DNA of 64,000 nt, taken from Nematostella vectensis (lineage: Eukaryota; Cnidaria; Anthozoa; Actiniaria; Edwardsiidae). The position numbers and the translations under genes are program-made. Within the stretch, counting starts at the first letter, position 1, and each line of letters starts with the position of its first letter. Below, piece by piece: positions 13,501 to 24,551 of this stretch. The stretch lies in NCBI RefSeq assembly GCF_932526225.1, contig NC_064035.1, forward strand, positions 20,945,969-21,009,968, read 5' to 3'. Below the pieces are notes generated by a model. That model ran no database searches. It was not told where the DNA came from and saw only the letters and a program-made list of their open reading frames with translations.

Positions 13501-15333
13501 GTCATATCAGTAAACAGAAAAATAATGTAATAACCCACTTGAAAAAGTGGGAGAAACTGGCCTCTTGTGAAAGGGAAGAAGAAAGTGTAATGTATCTGTA
13601 AAGTAATGATACTGTAAGTTGTAATGTTTAATGTGAATTGTAAATGGAATGTTAAAAAGAGAAATACAGAGTGATATAAAAGAAGAAAAAAGGATGAAAT
13701 TTTATGTTGAACACCTTCCTTGTTTTGCTAATCTTTTGGGAATGAGTGCTTTGTCACAGCAAAAAGGCTTAAACACGAACGTGCACTATAAAAGGGACTT
13801 GACTTAGGCAAGCTGTCACTAGTCACTTCACTGAGTGCAGAGCTCCGTAGAGAAAAGCCAGAAAGCTGTCATAGAGTTCAAAATTGTCCAAAAACGCACC
13901 ACTGAAGTTAACACAGTCTACTCAAAAACCTTTTCTTGTAACAGATTGAAAAATAGTGGGGATAAGATAGGTTTTGAAGTGATGAATTTTCAAATACGTT
14001 GGCGCACCTGAATGATGCCATTTCAAATGAGCAAGTGTGCTGTGTTTTTTAATTTAATTTTTCAATTCAAACGAGTGCGTGCTGTGTTTGATTTCTCAAT
14101 GACAATTTTTGTTCTTGTTTTTGTAGAGAATTGACTCCAAACACTTTCCCGGATATGTCTTAAAGTTCTTTAACATTCTCTTGTACTTTGAAGTTGTCGT
14201 AGTTTGTCGTAACCCTTTTTACTTTTTCCTATGTTTTCTTCTGGCCGTTTCAGAGGTCCACACTAAATGAAGTCTTGTTGTGAATGACGACGACCTGCGT
14301 GAGAGCTTGCGAAAAAGAGGGTGGAGCTATCCCTTTTATAGCGTGCGTTCGTGTTTAATGCCAGAAAAGCCACGGAAGCTCCTAATTTTTTACCAGCGAC
14401 CCATTGGGCACTGTTCAACAAAAGGCTTTTACAATAGTATCAGAAATGGCAAATCGCTTATATTAACAACTATTAGCTTATGCCCACCTCAAGAGCTTGT
14501 CTAAGGAATGTCCTTTTTTCTTGTTTTGACCAATTAATACACTCTTTGCATAGATCGACCTGAAACAGCATTCAAAACACACTGTGAGGCACACATCTAA
14601 AACAGACCTCAAAAACTTAACAGATGTTGTAGGGTTCCACAGTAACCAATACTGAATATAGAAGACATAAACAGAAAAAAGTCCACCTCCATGCCAGTTG
14701 TTGACTCCATATCCAGAAAGAGATCTACCAGGGTACGGACAAGTTTGGCAGCTTTTGCCTTTGACACCATCTGGAGAAATGGCCTGATGAATTTGATAAG
14801 TCCCCCAAGCTCTGAAGTAATAAGAAGTTATCACACATAGAACAGGCTCATTATTACAGTATAGAAAGAGTTACATCACGGAAATAACTTCTTTAGTAGT
14901 AAGGACGATATTTTTCTTTTAAAAAATTTAAGATCATTTCAATCATTTATACTTAACACAATAGCAGGCTATCAAGTCTTACCTTCCGCTTCTCCTTTCC
15001 TCGACAAGAGAGAGGCAAGCGCAAGTATGGACTGTTCTTTTGACTTAATTCCCTCTTCGTCTTCGGGACCTACATCTCGCTTTACTGTCAGGGAAAACAA
15101 GAAAAGCCGGCAAGACAGACAATCAAACACGCTAGTGTATTAGGCTAGCGTGACAGCATGAAAGAAAGGCAAATACATATTTAAAATAGTAGAGGATAAT
15201 AAAGAAAGCGACCCAGGCAATAGTTTAGATGTAGAACTATAGATAAATACATACCAATAGCGTGTAAAAGTCCTATCGCCTCGTCTGGGGAGGATGATTG
15301 TATTTCTAGCGCTCTCTCTAGTTCGGTCGCCAT
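1557..15333 (-). CDS. PSMD11: 26S proteasome regulatory subunit Rpn6 / PSMD11, 15 coding exons
   Basis: PSMD11 (Rpn6) is a scaffold subunit of the 26S proteasome lid, bridging lid and core; it has N-terminal helical repeats and a C-terminal PCI domain. Coding exons, 5' to 3' on the minus strand: 15333-15255, 15084-14983, 14811-14687, 14559-14488, 11614-11557, 11302-11191, 10641-10494, 10104-10028, 9475-9415, 6897-6835, 6134-6087, 5848-5771, 2246-2211, 2108-2057, 1699-1557. All introns are GT/AG and phases match throughout, giving 1254 nt, 417 residues plus stop; the human protein is about 422. Diagnostic stretches include [51 protein letters not shown] and [16 protein letters not shown]. The start is the only ATG ahead of the conserved N-terminus, and the protein ends in KAQKLS. 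The gene looks intact, but its introns are swollen by mobile DNA. Confidence 0.97.
2377..2668. repeat. 39-bp minisatellite in the PSMD11 intron before exon 13
   Basis: About seven and a half tandem copies of a 39-bp AT-rich unit containing AGCAAGTTGTCATATTTGAT, with scattered substitutions and one shortened unit. Because 39 is divisible by three, both strands show spuriously long repetitive open frames, which are not genes. The array abuts the left inverted repeat of the insertion at 2670. Confidence 0.9.
5057..5304. repeat. 46-bp minisatellite inside the TIR-bounded insertion
   Basis: Five full copies and a partial sixth of a 46-bp unit beginning CGTCAGTCGGAGCCCCCCAC. Copies are nearly identical, the main difference being AGTCGG versus AATCGG, so the array is young or homogenised. 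Confidence 0.95.
5387..5408. repeat. 22-base poly-C run
   Basis: An uninterrupted run of C downstream of the 46-bp minisatellite. Such runs are prone to length error in sequencing and assembly. Confidence 0.95.
7171..9253 (-). mobile_element. Degenerate BEL/Pao LTR retrotransposon remnant (integrase end) in PSMD11 intron 9
   Basis: Minus-strand fragments read in order through a Pao-type integrase. Bases 8721-8518 hold the zinc-binding end ([20 protein letters not shown]). Bases 8412-8176 hold the core start with [15 protein letters not shown] and [19 protein letters not shown], and 8175-7945 hold [22 protein letters not shown]. Bases 7964-7752 and 7724-7512 cover the downstream region. Frame changes and stops separate the pieces, so nothing functional is made. 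Direct repeats at about 7171-7278 and 9120-9253, sharing TCAAGCTGTCGGCCATTACA, look like remains of the two LTRs. Gag, protease and RT are missing. The element lies between PSMD11 exons 9 and 10. Confidence 0.85.
9494..9747. repeat. 39-bp minisatellite in the PSMD11 intron next to exon 9
   Basis: About six and a half copies of a 39-bp unit beginning TATAAGAGTTTTAGAGGATA, some with GTGTTAGAGG, just upstream of PSMD11 exon 9 on the minus strand. The long minus-strand frame here is an artefact of the 3n period. The unit differs in sequence from the 39-bp array at 2377. Confidence 0.92.
11736..13704 (+). mobile_element. 5'-truncated LINE insertion with 15-bp target-site duplication
   Basis: AAGGATGAAATTTTA occurs at 11736-11750 and again at 13690-13704, as expected for a target-site duplication around an insert of 11751-13689. 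The right end is A-rich. The plus frame at 13075-13530 ends like LINE pol proteins: a Cys/His zinc-binding segment with [19 protein letters not shown] after [12 protein letters not shown], resembling the RT-associated zinc-binding region of L1/Tx1-type elements. The upstream part (to about 12900) is too decayed to assign and has several stops. The insert lies in the PSMD11 intron between exons 4 and 5. Confidence 0.72.
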
Positions 15334-15653
15334 CTTGAATCTGCTAAAGTTCCCATGAGCCTTCTGTGGTAAAAGTGCAAGTCATCTCGTGCCTAGTCTC
15401 TCTCGTAAAAGAAATCCTCCGGCTGGTCAAATCTGTATGACAAGCACGGAAAATGTTCTATACACATGTGGTGAGGTGTGTAGTGTGAACTTGTTCTGAA
15501 AGGGTATTGGGATTTTTTTTTTTTTTTTTGCAAATAAATGTTCGACAGCTTTAAAAAAAAAAAAAAATTACAAAAAATCTTTCTTTCCATAGAATCGCCA
15601 GATTCCACGATATACTTTCGCCTCCCCGCCCTCCCTTAAGTTCCTAAATCTTT

Positions 15654-15713
15654 CTACATCTACATCTACATCTACATCTACATCTACATCTACATCTACA
15701 TCTACATCTACAT
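15654..15713. repeat. (CTACAT)n hexamer microsatellite
   Basis: Ten perfect copies of a 6-bp unit, about 320 bp upstream of the PSMD11 start codon on its promoter side. Confidence 0.95.
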
Positions 15714-17384
15714 TTATTTAGTCGGTAAAAAATCTTGCGATATCACACCAACCTTAAATAAAAGTATTTACATATAAATAAATAAATAAGGAGATAAGTA
15801 AATAAAAATATATACATATATACATGGATAGGTACTAAGTTCTGTAAATGTTCCTTTCATTTTTTTTTTGTCACCAGCAAATACAGCCTGAAATTTCACC
15901 AAATTCTAAGAAATTGCTTAGAACATGTATGGGCTCAAATAGAAGAGAAATATTGTTTTGTTAGGACTGGTAAGCGTTCTTTAACCAAATAAAATGCATA
16001 ATCAAATTTGTTCACATTTCGTGCAATTATCTTCTGATCTCTTCCATATTTCATCGAGATTTCTGTACATAATCTGTCTCGCATCAGTGTTGACGAGAAA
16101 ACGCCGCCCTTCGGCGGTCGAAGGGGGAAAACCCGCTGCACCGGTCACGCGTCGTTAAAAGCGGCGTCTAGCAGACTATCCGCACAGCTGAAAAATACTG
16201 AGTAATCGCAAAAGCATGAGTTAATAACAGCGTTTCGCCAGAATGTTTGTTGGTTTCCCGCGGTGTCCTCGTATTTTATCAAACAACCCACTCATACTTC
16301 CATGTGGGTTATTGCAATAGAAAAATACGTAATTTTTAATAAAGGTGTGCAATTGACAAAATTTTTGTTAGGATTTCTCCCGCTCAAAGACGCAAGAGAG
16401 TCCTATTACATCTCATACTTTAGCAGCTTGGCAAGGATATTGTGACGAAATAATTCTTTTTTCCAGTAAATAATGAATGTTTTTGTCTTATTTTATTCTA
16501 CTTTAACCTTTTATTATTGATTAAAATAAATGTAAGTCACAAATGCGTGGGTGAACATGGGAACATAAGGCAACCAGGGACGTCAAACGGATGTGCTTCC
16601 ACAGTTAAAAGTCTATACTTTCCTTGGATGAGAACAATCTCTTAGAACAACTAATCGCTTATTTATTAAAAGACATTTACTGAAAAAGTACATATATCAG
16701 AGTGGTAGGATAGCAGTGTAAGATCATTCAGCTATAGCCACCAAGGGGTTCTGTGTGATTTGAGCGTCACTTGCAAAGCTTGAAAGCAGCCAAAATCCCT
16801 ATTTTTAAATCTAGCCTAAACGGTTTCCTGGGCTTTGTGGAGTTTTAGGCTACGCAGGTTCTTGAATTGGTTTTTATTTAATGAGAAATATATTTTACAC
16901 CTGTCAATGATAGAAAGGTGGCATGTATATTTATTTAATGCCAAAACTTATCCCTTATGCAATAAAAATTTAAAAGGAAAAATATTATTTAAACCAAATC
17001 TAGTATGTAAATATGTTCCTGTTCACTGCTTTTGAGTCTGTTTTATGTTAATTTCTATAAGAACCTTTCTGTAAGAATCTTGTTCCAAGTTTTAGGCTGA
17101 AAAAGTTCTCATCTAAATGGGGTCTTTATTGTTCTTATAAAACAGTTAGAACCGTAAGAAAAACCCCACCTAATTTATAAGAAATGCATTGAAAAAAGTA
17201 CTTTAGGGTTTTGTCTTCTTTACTCAAAGGGGAAAAAACGGGGTTTGATTTTTTTCATGAAGTACTCAAGTACCCTGGACTATCACATAATCTCTTTCTT
17301 CTCTAGAAATGATCTTTGAACTGCTCTTTTATTTGAAAAGTCCATTTGGCTTAAAACCTTTGCTCATTATTACTTTTCCCCCAA
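15714..17384. other. Non-coding stretch upstream of PSMD11
   Basis: AT-rich sequence with no gene I can support. The small minus frame at 15935-16141 has no recognisable homology. A short GC-rich palindromic patch (CGCCGCCCTTCGGCGG) lies near 16102. The PSMD11 promoter should lie nearer its start, but I see no TATA box I would call. Confidence 0.45.
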
Positions 17385-17842
17385 CCATCACCTCCACCAC
17401 CATCCCTACACCGCCGCCACCACCACCATCCCTACCCCGCCACCACCACCACCACCATCCTTATACCGCAACCACCACCACCATCCCTACACCGCAACCA
17501 CCACCACCATCTCTATACCGCCACCACCACCATTCCTACACCGCCACCACCACCATCCCTACACCGCCACCACCACCACCATCTCTATACCGCCACCACC
17601 ACCATTCCTACACCGCCACCACCACCATCCCTACACCGCCACCACCACCACCACCACCATCTCTATACCGCCACCACCACCACCACCATTCCTACACCGC
17701 CACCACCACCTCCATTCCTACACCGCCACCACCACCTCCATTCCTACACCGCCACCACCACCTCCATTCCTACACCGCCACCACCACCATCCATAGACCG
17801 CCACCACCACCTTCCCTTAACCGCAACCACCATCTTCCATAG
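17385..17842. repeat. CCA-rich compound micro/minisatellite
   Basis: Roughly 450 bp built from (CCA)n blocks separated by variants of CATCCCTACACCGC and CATCTCTATACCGC. It opens a frame of Pro, Thr and His runs (17309-17842), but composition and periodicity show a satellite, not a conserved protein. Confidence 0.9.
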
Positions 17843-19550
17843 ACCGAAGTAAAGTAAACTTTTTTCTCTAAATTTAAAGCCCTCTGAAGATAAATTTTTA
17901 TTTTATATGAGAACATGGCGAGAGAGGCATACTGATAGAGGGGTGCCGGCCAAGCTTAAGCTCTTTAAAGTAAAGCAAATGCGCGTTTTGCTAAATTATG
18001 TTATGGTCAGTTGTTCAGCGGCTCATAAGAAAAGACAAACAACTTCCCTACATTCTGGTAATGCATTAGTGTCTCGGCGTTAGTAAGCGCAGTTTCAAAC
18101 AAAATAATTTTGTTCTTTTCGGCACTTTCGCTCTTTTCTTCTTCAATCTCACATCTTTACCTACCTTTTCAAGTTCTAGCATGCAACATTTTTTTTTAAA
18201 TAAAATAAGAATACAGGCGGAAAATTGCGGGTGGATAGTTTGATTGTAGAAAACGCCGATAACCCAATATAATTTATATGATTGCACCTTTGGTCCAATT
18301 TATATTGATTAGAGCTTGTCTTGTATACTATTATCAAAACATTCTGAAAAAAAAAATGTCAGGTGAACAATTAGCTGACAGACACATCTATAAGCGGACA
18401 TCCATACTTCAGTTAAACCAACCCCTGTTTTGCCATTCTGTTGAGCTCTTTATTATTAGCTCTTTTTGTTAGTGTACGCGGTGTCATTTGAAGTCACAAA
18501 ATGTGCAATAAGTTAGATCAAGAAATCATAATTATGGATGCTCTCTTGGCGAGATCGATCAAGGCTGACGGCACATGAAAAACTCTTCCCACGACAAATA
18601 ACCCTTTATTTTTATTATTCTAGTTTATGCTTACAAGATAACAGCCATCCCGTAGCGTATGTAATACGGCATTTGACCGTCAAGAGCATATATAATAGGG
18701 CATTTGTCCGTCAGTTGAAATTGAGCGGAAACTCGAGCAACTCTGGAACAAGGTGAGCGTTACTAAGATTACAGGTTTCTAAACAATCTTGCACCAATAA
18801 GAGATCAGATTACAACCATTCTCAACTCTCCTCGCAGAAGTTTCAGGTTTCGATCGTTTCTACTATGGGTAGGGAAGGACGAATGGACAGAGAAAGAAAA
18901 AAAAAGTTGTAACCATTGTTTGAGCTATTAGTCCAGGCTATCCTACGGATTCGTTTTTTTTTTTTAACGTGGAATTCGAAACGCTCAACATTGTAATACG
19001 GTAAATTTTAATTGGTAAACATTTGAAAAGAAAAATTTCACTTTTCTTTTTCGATCACAAGACTACACTGGGGAACCGACTGGAATCCTAGCGTATCGGA
19101 GCTGATTGTTTTGGGGGGTGAACATGTCGTCCCCCCACCTACCCCTGCGCCATTTGCGCTCATTAGCTTACACCAAGAGATATCATGGTCTCTTGCTTAC
19201 ACACGATAATGGTTCATGCTAGAAAGCCATCGAAATAGGTGGTATGGATTACTTCTTTTGTCCCACTTTTGAAAATAAATAACATAGACGTTTCTTGCTA
19301 GAAAAGAATTATTATGCCATTCATTATTGAATCTGTTTAGATTGTGGTCGGGTTTCTCAATTTGAAAATTAGTCGGTCTTCACGTGGGGGTTTCGTTGCC
19401 TCTTCAGTGTACTTTGGACTCGTGTGATAGGCTCATTCATTAGCTATGCTCTTGTGTATCAGTTTATTCGTTCAGATGATCAATTCCTAAGATGACTCCT
19501 CAAAAACATTATTGAAATTCGCCTTGCTAGATAAAATGTCATGGCTTAAG
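17843..19550. other. No gene seen
   Basis: AT-rich sequence with only short, featureless frames. No exon-like conserved motif or repeat boundary was identified. Confidence 0.45.
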
Positions 19551-20012
19551 CCGGGGTACGAGCAGCAAAACCGTACAGCTTTTCTGGCAGCATTTGCAAA
19601 AAAAATTTGGAAGGCGATGTTGCGCGTTTTACTACCGGCAAACCAACTTTTTTTCGCAGCAAAGGATAGACTGGTTCTTGCTGTTGATCCGCCATCTTTT
19701 TTTTTTCTTCCGTGAGACTGATGTGCGACTTTCGTTCAACCAGTCACATCGTTCAACTAATGCAACTGCTTTCGTATGCCTGACGCCACTTTGCTGCGAG
19801 CAAAGTTTGGTTGATGTAGTAATACGGGCTACATCTCGGAATTTTGTTGCAAAAAGTTGAACCATCTTCTACTTTCTGCAGCAAACTTTTTCAACTTGCA
19901 ACAACAAATTTACTGCGACAAAAAATGGTTCGCCGGTAGTAAAACGAGCAACGTGACTTACAAACTTTTTTGGCAGCAATGCTGCCACGGGTTTGCTGCT
20001 CGTATTTCCCCG
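19551..20012. mobile_element. Foldback MITE, about 460 bp
   Basis: The two ends are long imperfect inverted repeats. The left starts CCGGGGTACGAGCAGCAAAA and the right ends with the complement of CGGGGAAATACGAGCAGCAA. Homology continues inward for over 100 bp, with a shared CGTTTTACTACCGGC block on both arms. There is no coding capacity of its own. No target duplication could be confirmed. Confidence 0.75.
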
Positions 20013-21880
20013 ACTTTACAGATGGCGTTGAGGCGGCGAAAGGGTAAATATTTTACTTATTTTTAAAAAAAATTAGAGTGGCAAATTTCCAAGTTGGATA
20101 ATCTGAATAACAATTTAATTGCGGAACAAAGTGGGACGATTCTCTCAAATTTGTAACCCATAAACACGGCAAGCAACATTACAGCTATGAACAAAAGCGA
20201 GGAATTCAGGAGGTATATACTTCAATTATTTTTAACCGAATTCAAGTTAGCAGAATGTGACTAAGTATCTTGCTTATGTATTACATTGCCTTGTTTTGTG
20301 ATTCTTTCCAAAAATGATATTAGATGAATGCGGCAATTTTCTCACGAGAGTGAAGTCAAGCAAAATAGGAAGGCCTCTTCTGGCGTTTCAAGGTAGAAGC
20401 TGCGAGCGTTTATTTGCCACAAGCAGGCGTTCCCCTAGAAAACCCTTGGATAATCCTTTCCATATCGAGACCAGCGAGACTGAACAAGAGAGCAGATTCA
20501 AATCACTGGAAGACATAATAGGTGTCAAAGGGCTAAACATATCATGTTAAAAAGCTAATAAAGGCAATATAGTCGCCCGACTCGAGTGCTTCTCCGTCGT
20601 TGCTTTAAGTGGTGGCTCTTAACGTCTCGCAGTGTCATGCTCTTGACATAGAATAGCGCTTCGTATCTTTATACACACGGTCTTGAATAGATTTGAAGAT
20701 TGAAAAGAGGTTTTGTATGAAATTTTAAAACAGCGCAATGATCATGGAAGGAGAAGATTCCAAAATCGTCGCGATTGTACAAAACCCATGGACTATAGTA
20801 CCGACCCGGTATACCAAACAAAGGGCAAACTAGGCTCTCTTGGCATTCAAATGAAAACCGCGCTCGATCTCTAGGAATTTGTAAACAGGTATCCGGCATT
20901 TCGAGAGACACATCCCACGAGTGTTGAATTCCATTCTCCGCCGTTGAACAAATACGAGGCTATACGCGTGCGTTATTCGTGCTGCGCCCCCCGTGTGCAG
21001 CATTGATTCGTTTTTTGTTGTTGTGACAAAGGTTGTTAAAGAACTCCATTAGAAAGCATCAAAGCATATCTAAGCATGGATGAAGAGAACGAATTGAGGG
21101 TTAAATTTTCTGCCACCCCCGTATTAATCAACTGAATAGCGTGTCTACATAATGAGTTATATAAATACAAGCGGTACACTGTCATGCTATATACAGCTGG
21201 CGTCAACCTTGGAGTAAGGCATCACGCGTCGCACACGAAAACAACAAGACTTCAGTACTCAACTTGAGTTTATTTATTGCACGATGAGGGTCATTGCTAA
21301 TACAAGTCATCAGGCAAGCGTTTTGTGTGAATAATGTGCTGTGATGATGGTTCAGAATGTCGCCATATGTGACAATAAGAGCCACGTATCGTCCGTTGTA
21401 TAATTGCTGTTAATACTCAAAACCCATCAGCCCTGATAACTGCGCTATGATATGGCAATTAGTATTTTCTCTCTCAACCATAGTCCGAACAGTAAAATAT
21501 TTAAAGAACTATCAGTCCGGCTTCTCTTCAACCGCATAAATCTCTGTTATTGTTTCTTAAAATCAGGCTAGATAGTTGTTAATCCACATTTATACTTTCT
21601 ATTACTTAGCCGATCTTTTATCTTGTTTAAAATTTAAAATAACATTGTGTTCTTTAGTAAATAAAAACGTACATTTGTGTTACTTTCCTTCCTCAGCGCC
21701 ACAAATTTCGCGCGTTGTGCGTGGTGACGCAATTGCATTAGGATAATGGTATTGCGTCTAGGGCCATGAACTGGAGTATTATTTGTCAAATTCGTGATTT
21801 ATCAGCAACTCTCTAACAAAGTGACGTTGTTTTACGTCGCCATCTTGCTACAGGCTTAACTCATGTTCTCTTCATTTCAG
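20013..21880. other. Upstream region of the IL-17-like gene, no gene assigned
   Basis: Small frames at 20314-20550 (plus) and 20669-20911 (minus) have no recognisable family. The last 15 bases before 21881 are a good pyrimidine-rich 3' splice site, so a 5' untranslated exon of the IL-17-like gene is expected somewhere here. I cannot place its donor. Confidence 0.4.
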
Positions 21881-24551
21881 ATGTTATGGATATACATAAT
21901 AGCTTGCAATATTTTCGTCACTACTATTGAAGCGAGAGGAGTGAGTAAACTCGATGATCTTTCTCTGGAAGACTGGTATCCGTTTGACTTGGACGAAAAA
22001 TCCAGAACTTCGGGACACTTCGATAATAGGTTAGTGTGTGTATTACTGCTATGGTAACCTGAAGGCTTACAACTGATTTCTGAAAACTATCTAAGAAACT
22101 ACCCGAAATAGCCGTACTTATTGCATATGTTGAGATAATGACGACATGAGGACTAAATCATTGCTGTTTCACCGATTTACCTACACGGAATGTAAAGCTT
22201 AGAATGAATTGGATTCCTGCGCTGGGCCGAGTTGAGAGTGCGCGAAGCTGTCATCACCCAGGGCGTGCTCGCTCCTTGTATGTCAAATATACATCATCGC
22301 CAAAATCACGATTATAAAGACACGAGAAAACATTACCCTCGTCACAGAGCGAATTTTACAGAGTAGCGCTCCTTCTAACCTAGACTATATAAATTTAGTA
22401 AGAAGATGTGATGATTTAAAAAACGTTCAACATATATATGACAATGTCTTTGTACTCGCCATCAGGTGTCCCGATCCGTTTTTTGTTTAAACCCTCAACA
22501 TAATTTCATTATCGCCAGCATGTTCTGATCTAATGCGTGAAGTATGCTATACCCTTCTGTCAAAGATCTACCGATGCATTGTCTCAGAAGGTTGCTTGTA
22601 CAAGAAACAAAACCCCGGATGCGCGAAGCAGCGTGGGTGAAGGCGATGCAGAACCCCACGTTATGATGTTATGCACACGAATAAACCACATATAGAGACC
22701 CAAAAACAAGCGCCCTGCAAAACCCACTAATTTTCTATCGATGGGAAATCGATGAATTATTCTTTTTCTACACCGGACATCGACACATAATGTGAACTCA
22801 TTAAGCAATAAAACGGTGATAAACTGAACGTGATAGGGTTGAGAGATCGGGGTCGGTGGGGTGCCCAACTAACTTCTTTTATATTTTAAAAACAAACGCG
22901 ATGAAAACTACTTGTAGTGGCTTTTATTTTCTAGACATTTGACGGTTTGATGCCGTTTGACCCATGCAGTGAGTTAACCCCAATTACCAAGAAGCACCCA
23001 GATCTTCCCATTGGATTAACAGCTTCTGTCTGACTTATAGATGTAGAATTGACGTAAAAAAAAAACCCTGCTAATTATCGCCCCTTTTTTATTATAATGA
23101 AGTTTAAATGGATGATGTACAGTAACGTCAAAGCGGTCATCTTTTTGTTTGGCTACTTTTTTTTATTTTGATTACAAACTATTATATATACCTTTTCAAG
23201 AAGATGGTCACCCAGACTAGGTTCACTTAGTAATAGCCGCCGTAATTTTTACAAGGGACTTAGAAAAGTTTGATTTAATGTTTAGTTATAGCAGTGTTAT
23301 CGAAGGTTTTTATCGCCCATTGTTCTGTGTCCTCGAAGTCAGTCCTTGGTTAGCCTGCGTAGCAAGCGTTTCTGTGGAGTTTCAGCAGGAAAGAGAGCGA
23401 GCGAGGAATATGACCGCGCGAAAAATGGGGCGAGCGCAAAAAAAGAAAAGGGGGAGGGGGAAGGGGAAAAAGGAAACCCATTCTTCGCGAGGCCACATCC
23501 TTCGCTCGAAACTCCACTCGCGAGGCAAATGTGTGAATTTTATACATTTCTTTTAAAATTTCTTTCCGAAGGGGGGTCGGGGTGGGGATGGTGTACCACG
23601 CCATCAATTATCAAATCACCACTGGGAACCTAGTATGAACTTGTTCAGGCGTTACGGCTTTTAAACTATTTAGTTTTGTGACGTTTCTATCGTACGTAAC
23701 AGTATTTCTCTTCTTTGTTGTATTCTATTGTATTATAATCTTATATACACTAGCTAGGCCCTAGGCCCTAGGCCCGCAGGCGAGTGCAACTTGAGAATAT
23801 ATCCTTCGTGGAAACACGCCTTCTTTTGAGTACAGTTTATATTTGTTCTTCTTTGATGGGGAACTTTTAGAAACTCTCCCCACTAAATTCAACCTACGCG
23901 ACCGTAACTCAATTCAAGAACATCTATCAAAACAACATTTATAACGAAACCTTATTAACGCAGACATTTTTAAAGCCCCCAATTATGAAATTTGCGTTTT
24001 TTTTATGAATTAAAATATTTCAAAGCCTGTCAAATTAAAATTGATAGAACGCAAATTTAATAATATCCGTTGCTGTTGCTCAGATAACATCAATACAAGC
24101 AGAATTAAATGTCACAAAATTCTCTCTTGAGTATTACTATAAGTATTTGTTGGCGCGTGCTGAGTCAAACCTGACTTTTTTTTACAGAAATGTCCGCCCC
24201 CCAAACCACGTGATTCAGACAAAACGCGGTTATCAAGGTGGCAACCCTTGTCAGTCCGTCCTTGTCAATTACAAGGATACGCGCGATTACGAAACCAGCG
24301 AGCTCAAACGAATCGAACTCAGCCACGACGTGTATCCAAATCTTGAACAATTCAAGGTGACGATGTGTCGATCACCCCGTGGTGTGGGCGTGGCGAAGGC
24401 TGTTGCCGGCTGCCTCATGATCATGGATTGCATTACCCATAATGCGCCAGTGACGTTCTTCTATAAATCGCGAGGCGCGGGATGCTCAGAGTGGATTCCG
24501 CTTACAATAGAAGTCCCGGTTGGCTGTCAATGCTGGAAAACAGTAGAATAA
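21881..24551 (+). CDS. IL-17-like secreted cytokine, two coding exons
   Basis: Exons 21881-22029 and 24188-24551 join across a GT/AG intron to 170 codons plus stop. Residues 1-19 (MLWIYIIACNIFVTTIEA) are a hydrophobic signal peptide. The C-terminal half fits the IL-17 cystine-knot-like fold: DVYPNLEQFKVTMC (compare the family's YP..I.EA.C), then AGCLMIMDC, GCSEWIPLTIEVPVGCQC with the closing C-x-C, and a conserved Trp. Cysteines fall at residues 71, 110, 125, 131, 149, 163 and 165. IL-17 proteins are usually 150-200 residues and act as secreted dimers in epithelial immunity; IL-17-like genes are known in cnidarians and molluscs. The ATG sits exactly at the acceptor, implying a 5' UTR intron. 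The family call rests on motif spacing by eye; another cystine-knot ligand is the main alternative. Confidence 0.75.
23351..23528. mobile_element. MITE-like inverted repeat inside the IL-17-like intron
   Basis: The left end starts TAGCCTGCGTAGCAAGCGTT followed by TGGAGTTTC; the right end is an imperfect inverse copy (GAAACTCCACTCGCGAGGC). From memory, sequences starting TAGCCTGCGTAGCAAGCG are common in anthozoan genomes, which supports the organism guess but is not proof. The short frames across it are not genes. Confidence 0.5.

Noticed and set aside
17309-17842. 177-codon Pro/His/Thr-rich open frame
   Set aside because: It coincides with a CCA-rich satellite array; the residues follow from the nucleotide period and no conserved domain is present.
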